Assembly: GCA_041661445.1 (NCBI GenBank) | Contig: JBAZUK010000002.1 | Span: 196,713 to 260,712 of the forward strand | Direction: 5' to 3' | DNA: 64,000 nucleotides | From: JBAZUK01 sp041661445 | GTDB lineage: Bacteria > Chlamydiota > Chlamydiia > Chlamydiales > SM23-39 | Notes under the pieces: generated by a model | Databases searched by the model: none | Seen by the model: only the letters and a program-made list of their open reading frames with translations | Told to the model about the DNA's origin: nothing | Shown: in pieces, positions 17,044 through 26,719 of the stretch | Layout of the letters: each line of letters starts with the position of its first letter | Numbering within the stretch: the first letter of the stretch is position 1 | Translations under genes and position numbers: made by a program

Positions 17044-18377
17044 AAATTTCCTCCGAATTTGCTAATTGAATTCATATTAAATCCCTTAGCTAAGCCTTTT
17101 GCAGGCATGTTTTTTAATAATTGTTTAATTCTTTTAAATCCTTTAACCAACTTGTTCACATCGTCTAATTTAGTTCCGCTTCCATCTGCAATGCGTTTTC
17201 TTCTAGTATGTGATAATTCCACCGATTCCGTTCTTTCAGCTTTTGTCATTGATTTGATAATCGATTCGATTTTTTTCAATTCATCTTCAGGCAAATCAAT
17301 ATCAGATAAACCAGACATTCCGGGAATCATTTTAAGCAATCCTTTAATAGATCCCATTTTTTTGATCATACCCATCTGTTTAAGATAGTCATCATAATTA
17401 AAGTCATTCTTTTTAAACTTTTGTTCCAACTTCTTAGATTCATCTTCATCAACAACATCCTGGGCTTTTCGAACTAAATTTATTATATCTCCCATTCCCA
17501 AAATTCTATCAGCCATTGACTTTGGGTTAAAAATCTGCAGATCTTCGATTTTTTCTCCCGTTGCTTCAAACATTAGCGGCTTTTTAGTAATTTCCTTGAT
17601 AGATATTGCCGCACCCGCTCTCGCGTCCGAATCTAGCATCGTTAAAATTGTGCCGGTAATATTTATTTTCTTATCAAATTCTTCTGCAGTTTTTACAGCA
17701 TCCTGGCCGAACGTAGCATTTGCAACAAAAAATATTTCATCTGGACTAGTTAGTTTAGTAACATCATTCAATTCATTCATCAAAATATCATCGATGTGAA
17801 GCCTTCCGGCGGTATCAATGATTAATACATCATATTTGTCTTCTTTAGCTTTTTCGATTGCTTTTTTAGCTACAACAGTGGCTTTTTTTTCATTTTCTAT
17901 CGTAAATACTTCAATATTATCCTGATTTGCTAATTTTTTTAACTGTTCTACAGCAGCAGGTCGCTGAAGATCACAAGCAGCAAGCAAAACTCTCTTGTGT
18001 TTCTTTTTTAAAAAATAACCTAATTTCGCGCAGGTTGTTGTTTTACCGGAGCCCTGAAGTCCGCATAACATAATAACTGTGGGTTTTTTATCAAATTTTA
18101 AATTTGATTCTTCTTTTCCCATTAATTCGACAAGTTCATCGTGAACAATTTTAATAAATTGTTCTCTTGGCGAAACCGATTTAATTATTTCGCTCCCAAT
18201 CGCTTTGTCCTTGATTCTATTTATCAAAAGCGATGTAACTGAATAATTTACATCTGCTTCTAGCAAAGCCATCCTAACTTCACGTACTGCCTCGGCAACA
18301 TTATCATAAGTAATTTTTTTACCACGGGCAAAACCTGAAAAAAGAGTCTGGAATTTTTTACTTAATGAATCAAACAT
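17034..18377 (-). CDS. ffh: Signal recognition particle protein Ffh
   Basis: GTPase that binds 4.5S RNA and signal sequences and delivers ribosomes to FtsY at the membrane. From the ATG at 18377 the protein is 447 residues: N domain, G domain with GLQGSGKTTT near 108-117, DTAGR and TMLDSDARAGAA, and a C-terminal M domain (MIPGMSG and the arginine-rich SHTRRKRIADGSG). A TTG four codons upstream (18389) is also in frame, but family alignment favours MFDSL as the start. Confidence 0.96.
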   Translation of the reverse strand: MFDSLSKKFQTLFSGFARGKKITYDNVAEAVREVRMALLEADVNYSVTSLLINRIKDKAIGSEIIKSVSPREQFIKIVHDELVELMGKEESNLKFDKKPTVIMLCGLQGSGKTTTCAKLGYFLKKKHKRVLLAACDLQRPAAVEQLKKLANQDNIEVFTIENEKKATVVAKKAIEKAKEDKYDVLIIDTAGRLHIDDILMNELNDVTKLTSPDEIFFVANATFGQDAVKTAEEFDKKINITGTILTMLDSDARAGAAISIKEITKKPLMFEATGEKIEDLQIFNPKSMADRILGMGDIINLVRKAQDVVDEDESKKLEQKFKKNDFNYDDYLKQMGMIKKMGSIKGLLKMIPGMSGLSDIDLPEDELKKIESIIKSMTKAERTESVELSHTRRKRIADGSGTKLDDVNKLVKGFKRIKQLLKNMPAKGLAKGFNMNSISKFGGNLWH

Positions 18378-18416
18378 AACCTTTCTCAAAAATATTTAAA
18401 TAGAATAACTAAGATT

Positions 18417-19265
18417 TTATTCTATTTCAACAAAAAAGAAGCGATCTTTCCCTGAATAATCCCGATAAACTTTAGAATTTTTCCATTTTCCATTTAAAAA
18501 AATGTTTTGTATATCATTTTTTTGATTATGACCGATTTCTAAAAAAATCTTACCTTGGGGCTTTAAACATTGATAAGCTTCTTTTTCAATTCTAACATAA
18601 AAGTCTAAGCCTTTTTTCTTTGCAACCAAAGCAATTTCCGGTTCAAAATCTTTAACATCTTTATCTAAATGCAAATATTCTTCTTCTGAAACATAAGGCG
18701 GATTGCAAACGATATAATCAGCTTTGATCTTTGAAAATTTTGCAAATAAATCCCCTTCTTTAAAAAAAACTTTTAAGTTATTTCTTTTGGCATTTATTTT
18801 AGAAACGCTAATTGCTTTTTTAGAAATATCTGATAAATAAATTTTTAAATCAGGAAATCTTTTCTTTAAAGCAAGACCAATGCAGCCGGAGCCGCAGCAA
18901 ACATCTAAAAGAATTTTTTTATTTAAATTTTCTTTTTCCAAATTCTTAATTATCAAATCAACTAAAAGCTCAGTTTCCTGTCTGGGAATTAAAACACTTC
19001 TATTAATAAAAAGGTCAAGATTATAAAACTCAGAGTTCTTTAAAATATAATCTATTGGCTCACGATTTGCTCTTCTCTGAAGCAACAATAGAATTGCTTT
19101 TTCTTTTTGTTTTGTAACTTTTTTTTCTAAATGAAAATATAGATCGTTTTTTTTAATTTTTAAAACATGGCAAATAATAACTTCGGCGCTAACATCTGAA
19201 TTGACAATATTGTTATTTTTTAAAAAAGCTATTGATCTAGCTAGAAGATTTTTTAGGATAATCAT
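18417..19265 (-). CDS. prmC: Peptide chain release factor N(5)-glutamine methyltransferase
   Basis: Methylates the glutamine of the GGQ motif in release factors. The 282-residue protein has SAM motif LDVCCGSGCIGLAL near 120-133 and the substrate motif NPPYVSEEEY near 187. It directly follows prfA, its substrate gene, with no gap, matching the chlamydial prfA-hemK(prmC)-ffh order. Confidence 0.95.
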   Translation of the reverse strand: MIILKNLLARSIAFLKNNNIVNSDVSAEVIICHVLKIKKNDLYFHLEKKVTKQKEKAILLLLQRRANREPIDYILKNSEFYNLDLFINRSVLIPRQETELLVDLIIKNLEKENLNKKILLDVCCGSGCIGLALKKRFPDLKIYLSDISKKAISVSKINAKRNNLKVFFKEGDLFAKFSKIKADYIVCNPPYVSEEEYLHLDKDVKDFEPEIALVAKKKGLDFYVRIEKEAYQCLKPQGKIFLEIGHNQKNDIQNIFLNGKWKNSKVYRDYSGKDRFFFVEIE

Positions 19266-20330
19266 TTATGCATTTAATTTTTCTTGATTATAAAATGAAA
19301 TCAAAGCAGTAGTAATATCATCCAAATCGCCCTTCATTATTTGATCCAAATTATATAGGGTTAAATTGATCCGATGATCTGTTAGTCTGTTCTGAGGAAA
19401 ATTATAAGTTCTTATTCTCTCAGATCGATCTCCTGACCCTACCTGCAAAGATCTTTCTTTAGATCTAATCGCTTCCTCTTCGGCTCGTTTGCTTTCAGCA
19501 ACTTTTGCTTTTAAAAGCCTCATTGCTTTTTCTTTATTTTTATGCTGGGATCTTTCTTCCTGACAAGCAACTACGACACCTGTCGGAAGGTGAGTTATTC
19601 TAACTGCAGAATCTGTTACGTTAACGTGCTGACCTCCCGCACCGGATGATCTATAAGTATCAATTTTTAAATCTTTATCCAGAATTTGAATATCATCGTC
19701 ATCACCAGGCTCTAAAAGAATTGCAACAGTTGCAGCCGAGGTATGAAGTCTTCCAGCCGCTTCGGTTAATGGAACCCTTTGAACCCTATGAGTACCGCCT
19801 TCGTATTTCAGAAATCTATAAACATTATGACCGGAAAATGATACTACAAATTCTCTAAATCCGCCTTTTTCAGATTCAGAAGTCGAAATGATCTCGGCAA
19901 CCCAGCCCTTATTCGTAGCATAATATTGATACATTCGAGCAAGATCTCCAACAAAAAGCGCAGCTTCATCTCCCCCGGTTCCGGCTCTTATTTCCATAAT
20001 GACATTTCTGCTGTCTCTAGGATCTGGGGGGACTAATATCATCTCTAACTGATTTTTTGTAATTTCCAATTCTTTTTCGAGATTGGCTAAATCTTCTTTT
20101 ATAATAGAAACAAGCTCGACATCTTTTTCAGATAGGAGCAGCTGTTTGTTTTCAATTATTTGTGATGAGGTCTTGAAATAGTAATCCCAAGTATCCTTAA
20201 GCTCTGATAATCTTGAAAATTCTTGGGAGAGTTCTTTATATCTATTCTGATCTAAGAAAATATCTGGCTGAGCAAGTAAATTTTCGACTTCTCTCAATCT
20301 AGAAAGAAGTCTTTTAACTTTTTCTTCCAT
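19266..20330 (-). CDS. prfA: Peptide chain release factor 1
   Basis: Terminates translation at UAA and UAG. The 354-residue protein has the GGQ loop in SSGAGGQHVNVTDSAVR near residue 230 and the RF1-type end SERIRTYNFPQNRLTDHRI. Its neighbours are rpmE upstream and prmC downstream, consistent with one operon. Confidence 0.96.
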   Translation of the reverse strand: MEEKVKRLLSRLREVENLLAQPDIFLDQNRYKELSQEFSRLSELKDTWDYYFKTSSQIIENKQLLLSEKDVELVSIIKEDLANLEKELEITKNQLEMILVPPDPRDSRNVIMEIRAGTGGDEAALFVGDLARMYQYYATNKGWVAEIISTSESEKGGFREFVVSFSGHNVYRFLKYEGGTHRVQRVPLTEAAGRLHTSAATVAILLEPGDDDDIQILDKDLKIDTYRSSGAGGQHVNVTDSAVRITHLPTGVVVACQEERSQHKNKEKAMRLLKAKVAESKRAEEEAIRSKERSLQVGSGDRSERIRTYNFPQNRLTDHRINLTLYNLDQIMKGDLDDITTALISFYNQEKLNA

Positions 20331-20338
20331 AGAATAAT

Positions 20339-20683
20339 TTATTTTTTAGCAGCAGTAGACTTTACAGCAGCTTTCTTTTTGCCTTTTTTCTTTTCAGTCT
20401 CATTTTGAACCTGCAAATCTTTTTCATGCAGAGATTCTTCTCTTTTTCTAGCATATTTTTTAGAAAATTTATCAACTCTTCCTTCGGCATCAATAAACTG
20501 TTTATTGCCAGTAAAGAATGGATGGGATGCTGATGAAATTGGAAGTCTGTAAACTGGATACATTTTACCTTCAAATTCTTCTTTCTCTTTTGGCTGAAGA
20601 GCGCTTCCGCATACAAATTTATACCCATTTGAAGAATCAACGAATAATACTTCTTGATATGGAGGGTGTATTTTCTCTTTCAT
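20339..20683 (-). CDS. rpmE: 50S ribosomal protein L31 (type B) with basic tail
   Basis: The first ~82 residues are L31 of the zinc-free B type (IHPPYQEVLFVDSS, SSASHPFFTG, GRVDKFSKKY), with no CxxC pairs. A charged Lys/Ala tail brings the length to 114. GGAG is placed well before the ATG. It heads the rpmE-prfA-prmC group. Confidence 0.94.
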   Translation of the reverse strand: MKEKIHPPYQEVLFVDSSNGYKFVCGSALQPKEKEEFEGKMYPVYRLPISSASHPFFTGNKQFIDAEGRVDKFSKKYARKREESLHEKDLQVQNETEKKKGKKKAAVKSTAAKK

Positions 20684-20881
20684 TGTTAATATCTCCGATT
20701 AATGTTTTTTAATAAAGTTTACATTTAATTTGTTAAAAAAACAAGATTTTTAAAAAACAAAGGTTTGGTGAACTTCTAATTTTTTATTATTGATTAAGCC
20801 TATAATAATTTTTTTTTGATTATTTTCTAAATAATATTTTTTTTTGATATAAGTTGTTTTAAACATCAAAACAGATAAAAA

Positions 20882-21523
20882 ATGAAAAAAAAGTCATTAT
20901 CAGAAAAAACCTGCTCAAATAATAACTCTCAAAAAGTTTTTACAAACATTTATAAAAAAGGAATTTGGGGAAAAAATGAAAATGGAAGAAATTATTCTGG
21001 AATAGGTTCAACTATAAGAAATACCTCTTTTTACATTATCTTCATGGAACATTTCATCAGATCCAATAATATCCGCTCTGTATTAGATGTTGGATGCGGG
21101 GACTGGAGTTTTTCCAAGTATATGGATTGGAAAGGAATAAGCTATCTAGGTGTAGACGTTGTTAAATCTATTGTCATAAGAAATAAAAAAGAATTTTCTC
21201 AAAATAACATTAAGTTTTCACACATAGACGCAGTAAATAGCGATTTACCTCCAGCAGATCTGATGATCTGTAAAGACGTATTACAACATCTGAGCTATCA
21301 AGACATTAAACTTTTTTTAAAACAAATAACTAAATTTAAATATTGTTTGATCACAAATGATATAGATCCTAAATCCCAAAGCAACAACTCTGATATCACA
21401 ACAGGAGGTTATAGACCATTGGATCTTACAAAAAAACCTTTTAATCTAAATGGCATCAAAATCTTTACTTACAGGTCCAATCTGCTAAAACAGGTGCTTC
21501 TTTTAGAAAACACTTCTCTATAG
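20882..21523 (+). CDS. SAM-dependent class I methyltransferase
   Basis: A 213-residue protein with the SAM-binding motif VLDVGCGDWSF near 67-77, the acidic end of strand 2 (YLGVDVV), and ICKDVLQHLS at motif IV. Substrate is not evident. It is on the plus strand with its own upstream region and faces the glycosyltransferase at 21614, so they are convergent rather than co-transcribed. Similar orphan methyltransferases occur in polysaccharide or effector contexts; no choice can be made here. Confidence 0.8.
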   Translation: MKKKSLSEKTCSNNNSQKVFTNIYKKGIWGKNENGRNYSGIGSTIRNTSFYIIFMEHFIRSNNIRSVLDVGCGDWSFSKYMDWKGISYLGVDVVKSIVIRNKKEFSQNNIKFSHIDAVNSDLPPADLMICKDVLQHLSYQDIKLFLKQITKFKYCLITNDIDPKSQSNNSDITTGGYRPLDLTKKPFNLNGIKIFTYRSNLLKQVLLLENTSL

Positions 21524-21613
21524 CTTCTTTTACTTTTATTTTCTTATAACATTTTTAATTGTTATTTTTAAAATAATTAATGATAAGCAATGACAGCTAA
21601 AAGATAGGCGTGT

Positions 21614-22480
21614 TTATGAACGTTTCAGCGGAAATACTGGTATCTTTATATAAGGATTTGTTTTATTAGACCAAAGTTGAGTCCAATAGTGTATCCCAAA
21701 AGTTTCAGGTTTTATATAATCCATTGGATTAGCCACGAATTTCAACTCTTCACCATCAGTACATGTAAATGGATATAAATAAGTTGGAGGAAGTAAAATA
21801 CCTCCTTCAATCAACTTCATGTTTTCAAAAATTATTTTAGAAACAAAATTCGGACCTGTTTTTGATATAGTGTTGATTTTAAAATTATCATAATTAACGC
21901 TATCAAAAAAACTGCTTTTGAGTCTTTTGTTCATTTTTTGAATACAAGGATGTTCTATCGAAGAGGCCATGAAGGCATTTCCCAATTTGAAGGAATGATC
22001 GATGGGTTCAAATCCTATAATGAAATCATAATAATCACAAAATTTTTCCAATTTGCAAATATCGATAATAGAAAAATCGGTATCCAAATAAACTCCTCCA
22101 ATTTTTTGAAGAATCGCAAGTCTTGCAATATCTGACTTTTCACCATAATTTTTAGCCTGCTGGTATAACTTTTTGTTTTCAAAATCTAAATCCAATATAT
22201 CTTTTTCATTCCATAGCTTATATTTCCAACTTGTAACTTTCTTTAATTCTTCAACTAAAAGAACCAATATGTCGGGCATTGGCCCACCCAGCCAGATTTG
22301 ATGTATAATTCTCGGAATGTTTCCGTATACCTTTGACTGTCGATTTATATTTTTTTTATAATGCTCTTTTATTAACTTATATATTACTAATAAGGATGGA
22401 TCAGTTAATCTTTTACTCCAATGATTTAAACTTTTCCTGTATCTATGGAAAGAAGTATCAAAATCACATGATTCATTCAT
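21614..22480 (-). CDS. GT32-like glycosyltransferase with DXD sugar-binding motif
   Basis: A 288-residue protein with IPRIIHQIWLGGPMP near 55-69, WNEKDI near 90, SDIARLAILQKIGGVYLDTD near 116-135, and conserved residues further on (TGPNF, HYWTQLW). The pattern is that of glycosyltransferases with the DXD motif of family GT32 and the related catalytic domains of large glucosylating toxins. The donor is probably a nucleotide sugar. It could act on surface glycans or, as in some intracellular bacteria, on host proteins. No signal peptide is visible. Confidence 0.85.
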   Translation of the reverse strand: MNESCDFDTSFHRYRKSLNHWSKRLTDPSLLVIYKLIKEHYKKNINRQSKVYGNIPRIIHQIWLGGPMPDILVLLVEELKKVTSWKYKLWNEKDILDLDFENKKLYQQAKNYGEKSDIARLAILQKIGGVYLDTDFSIIDICKLEKFCDYYDFIIGFEPIDHSFKLGNAFMASSIEHPCIQKMNKRLKSSFFDSVNYDNFKINTISKTGPNFVSKIIFENMKLIEGGILLPPTYLYPFTCTDGEELKFVANPMDYIKPETFGIHYWTQLWSNKTNPYIKIPVFPLKRS

Positions 22481-22776
22481 ATTTTAAATCGCCTGCTTCA
22501 GATTTAAATTCATCAAAAAGCTAATGTTAAATTACAACAAAATCCTCAAGTCTTTATCTCGATTAAAATGTCTTTTTATATTATTTAGCCTAACAATTGA
22601 ATCTTAAAATTTTTATTATAAAATGAACAATAAAAAAATAATTTTTTATTATCCAAAAACTCTTCTAAGTTCCATTTAAAAAATGCTTTTATGTTCTTTC
22701 ATCAAAGAGATTCTTTTGAAAGATTTGTCAATTTTTATTATATTTATGGAGAATCTAAAAAAAGGTTTTTGAAAAT
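22481..22776. other. Intergenic region
   Basis: About 300 A+T-rich bases separating divergently transcribed genes; it should hold both promoters. No hairpin or RNA gene stands out. Confidence 0.35.
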
Positions 22777-23520
22777 ATGAACTATCACAACCCCTATCAA
22801 CAAAATCCTCATAGAATTGGACCTGCAAAAACCTCGTATGTTATCAAGTTAATTATTTTTTTAACTTTGCTAATTAGTCTGTCTTCAACTATTTTAACTC
22901 CCTTTTTCAAAACAAATTACTTTGTTTACTATTTAGGATTATCTCTTGAAGGAATAAAAAATTATTTTTTTTGGCAACTTGTTACATATAATTTTATAGA
23001 AAGCGGGAATGGGCTTTCTTTAGGATACATATTTCAGCTGTTGTTTAATTTATACTTGCTATGGGTAATGGGTACAACAGTAATTGAAAGGACCTCTAGA
23101 CTAAAATTTATTTTTTTGTTTTTTTCCAGCATAATTTTTTCAGGGCTAGTTGCTTTGATAACTATGCATTTAACAAATAAAAACATTATCTTTGCAGGAT
23201 CAAATATCGGTTTATTTTCAATACTGGTGGCTTGGATGATGTTAAACTCAAAAGAGACCAGGATTTTTCTTTTTTTCATACTGCCAATCAAAGCTTATTG
23301 GATTGTGTTAGGCCTAATAGGTTTAAATTTACTTTCAAATTTTTCAAATATGCAGATGGTTCCGTTTTTTACCACCCTAACTGTTAGTTTGTACTCTTAT
23401 TTTTATTCTGTAGTTATCTGGAATAGATTTTCTCCGTTAGATCATCTCAATCGAATGGAAAGATACTTGATATATACTTCAAGACGAATAAGTTCAAAAT
23501 TTAATCGAAAAGATCACTAA
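22777..23520 (+). CDS. Rhomboid-like membrane protein lacking the catalytic histidine
   Basis: A 247-residue protein with about six membrane segments. The rhomboid layout is visible: QLLFNLYLLWVMGTTVIE in the position of the HxxxN helix and first loop, and FAGSNIGLFSIL in the position of GxSG. The serine is present, but the second-helix His is replaced and no His appears in the last catalytic helix (FFTTLTVSLYSYFYSVV), so protease activity is unlikely. It lies next to tadA, convergent with it. Probably an inactive rhomboid-like (derlin/iRhom-type) protein. Confidence 0.7.
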   Translation: MNYHNPYQQNPHRIGPAKTSYVIKLIIFLTLLISLSSTILTPFFKTNYFVYYLGLSLEGIKNYFFWQLVTYNFIESGNGLSLGYIFQLLFNLYLLWVMGTTVIERTSRLKFIFLFFSSIIFSGLVALITMHLTNKNIIFAGSNIGLFSILVAWMMLNSKETRIFLFFILPIKAYWIVLGLIGLNLLSNFSNMQMVPFFTTLTVSLYSYFYSVVIWNRFSPLDHLNRMERYLIYTSRRISSKFNRKDH

Positions 23521-23524
23521 GACT

Positions 23525-23992
23525 TTAATCTTGGATTGTTTTTTTTCTTTTGTTTTGAAAAAATTTCTTCATTAAATCAGATGTAACATCTTCTAAAATA
23601 TTAGTTTGTATTTCTAAAGTATGGATAGGATGTTTTTTTTCAAAAACATTTATAAAGCTTCCATTTGCCCCAACTCTTAAATCTTTTGCTGACCAAACTA
23701 GCCTTTTGATTCTTGCATTAATAATAGCGCCTGCACACATAATGCAAGGTTCCAGTGTGCAATAAAGCGTCGATTCCTCTAATCGCCAGTCATTATAATA
23801 TTCAGATGCAGATGAAATGCAAAGAATTTCAGCATGTGCGGTCGAATCTTTTAATTTTTCAACCTGATTATGTCCCCGTGAAATAACTTTATCACCCAAC
23901 ACCAGGATTGCGCCTATAGGAACTTCATCGCTATCATAAGCTTTTTTAGCTTCTTTAATAGCTTCTAACATAAAAAATTCATCTTTATTCAT
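23525..23992 (-). CDS. tadA: tRNA-specific adenosine deaminase
   Basis: Converts A34 to inosine in tRNA-Arg(ACG). The 155-residue zinc enzyme has TAHAE (zinc His53, proton-shuttle Glu55) and EPCIMC (zinc Cys83 and Cys86). Chlamydiae keep this gene beside rpsO-pnp. Confidence 0.93.
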   Translation of the reverse strand: MNKDEFFMLEAIKEAKKAYDSDEVPIGAILVLGDKVISRGHNQVEKLKDSTAHAEILCISSASEYYNDWRLEESTLYCTLEPCIMCAGAIINARIKRLVWSAKDLRVGANGSFINVFEKKHPIHTLEIQTNILEDVTSDLMKKFFQNKRKKTIQD

Positions 23993-24116
23993 ATTTAATG
24001 CTTTTTTTGATTTTTAGATTGTATTTTAAAATTAAAAAATATCATTTCGAAAATTAATTAACAATTAAATCCTTTTTTTAAAGAGCAATTTAATTATTTT
24101 AAACTTATGTTAAGTG

Positions 24117-24145
24117 TTGATAAGTTAATCGGCTTAAGATAAAAT
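24117..24145 (+). promoter_or_regulatory. Sigma-70-type promoter of rpsO
   Basis: TTGATA at 24117-24122 and TAAAAT at 24140-24145 are separated by 17 bases, and the rpsO start follows 36 bases later after an AGGAG site. The spacing is ideal; no other candidate as good lies in this gap. Confidence 0.6.
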
Positions 24146-24181
24146 ATATAGAAATTGAAAATATAAATTTAGGAGACATCT

Positions 24182-24451
24182 ATGTCCTTAGATAAAGGCA
24201 CAAAAGAAGAAATAACAAAAAAGTTTCAATTGCATGAAAAAGATACTGGATCAGCAGATGTTCAAATTGCAATTTTAACAGAAAGAATTACAGAATTAAC
24301 AGATCATTTAAAACTTGCCCCTAAAGATCACAGCTCTAGATTAGCGCTGCTTAAGCTTGTAGGGCAAAGAAGAAAATTATTAGATTATCTAAATTCAACT
24401 GACACAAAACGTTATCAATCATTACTTACAAAACTAAATTTAAGAAAATAA
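24182..24451 (+). CDS. rpsO: 30S ribosomal protein S15
   Basis: An 89-residue S15 with HEKDTGSADVQIAILTERI and HSSRLALLKLVGQRRKLLDYL, the rRNA-binding core. It is preceded by AGGAG. The rpsO-pnp pairing is widespread in bacteria. In other bacteria S15 represses its own messenger; no clear leader pseudoknot was identified here. Confidence 0.97.
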   Translation: MSLDKGTKEEITKKFQLHEKDTGSADVQIAILTERITELTDHLKLAPKDHSSRLALLKLVGQRRKLLDYLNSTDTKRYQSLLTKLNLRK

Positions 24452-24461
24452 TTATAATCAA

Positions 24462-24487
24462 CGCCAATAAATTTTTTTTTATTGGCG
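24462..24487 (+). other. Hairpin between rpsO and pnp
   Basis: Ten-base arms beginning CGCCAAT and ending ATTGGCG, with a loop of T residues. No T tract follows on the plus strand, so it is not a standard terminator. Its place between rpsO and pnp suits an RNA-processing or attenuation site, as known for this pair elsewhere. Confidence 0.45.
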
Positions 24488-24620
24488 CATTAAAAAAAAT
24501 AATGAAAAAAGACCTTGAAAGAATAGAGATTGGAAAAAAAGTTTCAAATAATTATTTGAGATTTTTTTTCTGAATTTCTATTTTTTTATTCTTTTTTAAA
24601 TCAAATATGGAGAAAACATA

Positions 24621-26711
24621 ATGGAACACAGCAAAATATCTTTCAACATCGAAGGTAAAGAAATAATTTTAGAAACAGGGAAAATAGCAAGACAAGCTAA
24701 TGGAAGCGTTTTAATACATTCAGGCGAAACAACACTTCTTGCAACTGCATGTGCTGATAAAAAGACTATGGATGATATAGACTTTTTACCGCTAAAAGTA
24801 GATTATCAGGAAAAATTATCTGCTATCGGCAAAACACCCGGAGGATTCATTAAAAGACAAGGCCGTCCTTCAACTAAAGAAATATTGATCAGCAGATTAA
24901 TTGACAGATCATTAAGACCGATGTTTGAAGATGGTTATTATAATGACACCCAGGTTTTGGCATATGTATATTCATATGATTCCTTAAACCTCCCTGATGT
25001 GCTTGCAATATGCGCTTCTTCTGCGGCTCTTGCAATCTCAGACATTCCTTTGATTAAACCCATTGGGGCGGTGAGAATCGGTCTAATCGATAATGAGTAT
25101 GTAGTAAATCCAACTGTGGATGAGATAAGTAGAAGCCAATTAGATTTAGTATTAGCAGGCACAGAAGATGCTATTTTGATGATCGAGGGATATTGCAATT
25201 TCTTAACTGAAGAGCAGGTTTTACAAGCTATAGAGATCGGCCAAAGATCTATTAAAACAATATGCTTAGCTATTTCGCAGTGGGCAGAAAAAATCGGCAA
25301 ACCTAAAAACAAAGGAAATCTTCATTTAGTAGAACAGAAGATAATCGATGATGTTGCGAACAAAACTTCTAGCCAAATTATTGAAGCTTTAGTTATCAAG
25401 GATAAAAAATTAAGAGAAAAAGCCTTTGATGAACTAAATCAAAAATTAATTGAAGAATATAAAATCAACACACCTGAACCCGTATTTTCAAAAAGAGATG
25501 TTTCTATTGCTTTTAAAAAAATCAGTTCTGATTTAATGAGAAAAAAAGTTTTAGAAGAAAATATAAGAATTGATGGAAGAGCAATAAATGAAATAAGGAA
25601 AATCAGCATCGAAGTTGGACTTCTCGGCAGGACTCACGGATCCGCTCTTTTCACAAGAGGAGAAACACAGGCACTAGCCGTCTGCACACTAGGTGGCGAG
25701 AACATGGCTGAGAGATATGAAGATCTGCATGGAGAAGGCGAACACAGGTTCTATCTTCAATACTTCTTTCCCCCATTTTCAGTTGGAGAAGTCGGAAAAA
25801 ACTCAACTCCAGGAAGAAGAGAAGTTGGTCACGGTAAATTAGCAGAAAAAGCTTTAATGAGCGCTCTGCCAGATCAAAAAGATTTTCCATATATAATTAG
25901 ATTAGAATCCAACATAACCGAATCAAATGGTTCTTCTTCAATGGCATCTGTCTGCGGAGGCTGTTTAGCTCTTATGAATGCTGGCGTTCCAATAAAACGA
26001 CCTGTTGCCGGAATTGCTATGGGATTAATAATCGAAGACGAGAAATTTACAGTTCTATCAGATATTATGGGAACAGAAGATGCTTTAGGCGACATGGACT
26101 TTAAAATCACAGGCGATGAACTAGGCATTACTGCATTTCAGATGGATATAAAAGTTGAAGGTATAACTCATGAAATAATGAAAAAGGCTTTAGAACAAGC
26201 AAAAGAAGGCAGAATACATATCCTTAAAAAAATGATTGAAGTTTGCCCTAAACATAGTGATAAATTATCTTCTTATGCTCCAAGAATTGAAAAAATGTCA
26301 ATTAAACCTAGCAAAATCGGAGAAGTAATTGGTCCTGGGGGAAAACAGATAAGAGCAATTATTGAAGAAACCGGTGTTGAAATGAATATTTCAGATGATG
26401 GTATTATCTGCATAGTATCTAATGATCAAAAATCAATGGATAGAGCGAAAGAAATCGTTTTAGGCATAACTCAAGATGTTGAATTGAACAAAGTTTATAA
26501 TGGAAAAATAGTTTCTATTAAACCTTTTGGATTATTTGTTCAAATTTTCAACAAAGAAGGTCTTTGCCATATTTCAGAAATTTCTCATTCAAGAATTGAT
26601 AAAATAGATGACTTTTATAAAGAAGGCGATCCAATCGAAGTTAAAGTTATCGATATAAATGATCGCGGCCAGATAAAACTTTCTCATAAAATTTTACTTA
26701 GCAAAAACTAG
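24621..26711 (+). CDS. pnp: Polyribonucleotide nucleotidyltransferase (PNPase)
   Basis: Phosphorolytic 3'-5' exoribonuclease of mRNA decay. The 696 residues show two RNase PH domains (first with ATACADK and RLIDRSLRPMF; second with GRTHGSALFTRGETQ and the catalytic DIMGTEDALGDMDFK near 485-500), a KH domain (KIGEVIGPGGKQIR near 565) and an S1 domain ending the protein. GGAG precedes the ATG. It is followed by a strong terminator. Confidence 0.97.
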   Translation: MEHSKISFNIEGKEIILETGKIARQANGSVLIHSGETTLLATACADKKTMDDIDFLPLKVDYQEKLSAIGKTPGGFIKRQGRPSTKEILISRLIDRSLRPMFEDGYYNDTQVLAYVYSYDSLNLPDVLAICASSAALAISDIPLIKPIGAVRIGLIDNEYVVNPTVDEISRSQLDLVLAGTEDAILMIEGYCNFLTEEQVLQAIEIGQRSIKTICLAISQWAEKIGKPKNKGNLHLVEQKIIDDVANKTSSQIIEALVIKDKKLREKAFDELNQKLIEEYKINTPEPVFSKRDVSIAFKKISSDLMRKKVLEENIRIDGRAINEIRKISIEVGLLGRTHGSALFTRGETQALAVCTLGGENMAERYEDLHGEGEHRFYLQYFFPPFSVGEVGKNSTPGRREVGHGKLAEKALMSALPDQKDFPYIIRLESNITESNGSSSMASVCGGCLALMNAGVPIKRPVAGIAMGLIIEDEKFTVLSDIMGTEDALGDMDFKITGDELGITAFQMDIKVEGITHEIMKKALEQAKEGRIHILKKMIEVCPKHSDKLSSYAPRIEKMSIKPSKIGEVIGPGGKQIRAIIEETGVEMNISDDGIICIVSNDQKSMDRAKEIVLGITQDVELNKVYNGKIVSIKPFGLFVQIFNKEGLCHISEISHSRIDKIDDFYKEGDPIEVKVIDINDRGQIKLSHKILLSKN

Positions 26712-26719
26712 AAAAGCAA

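Noticed and set aside
24462..24487. Rho-independent terminator after rpsO
   Set aside because: The stem is good but A residues, not T, follow on the coding strand, so it is listed only as a hairpin.
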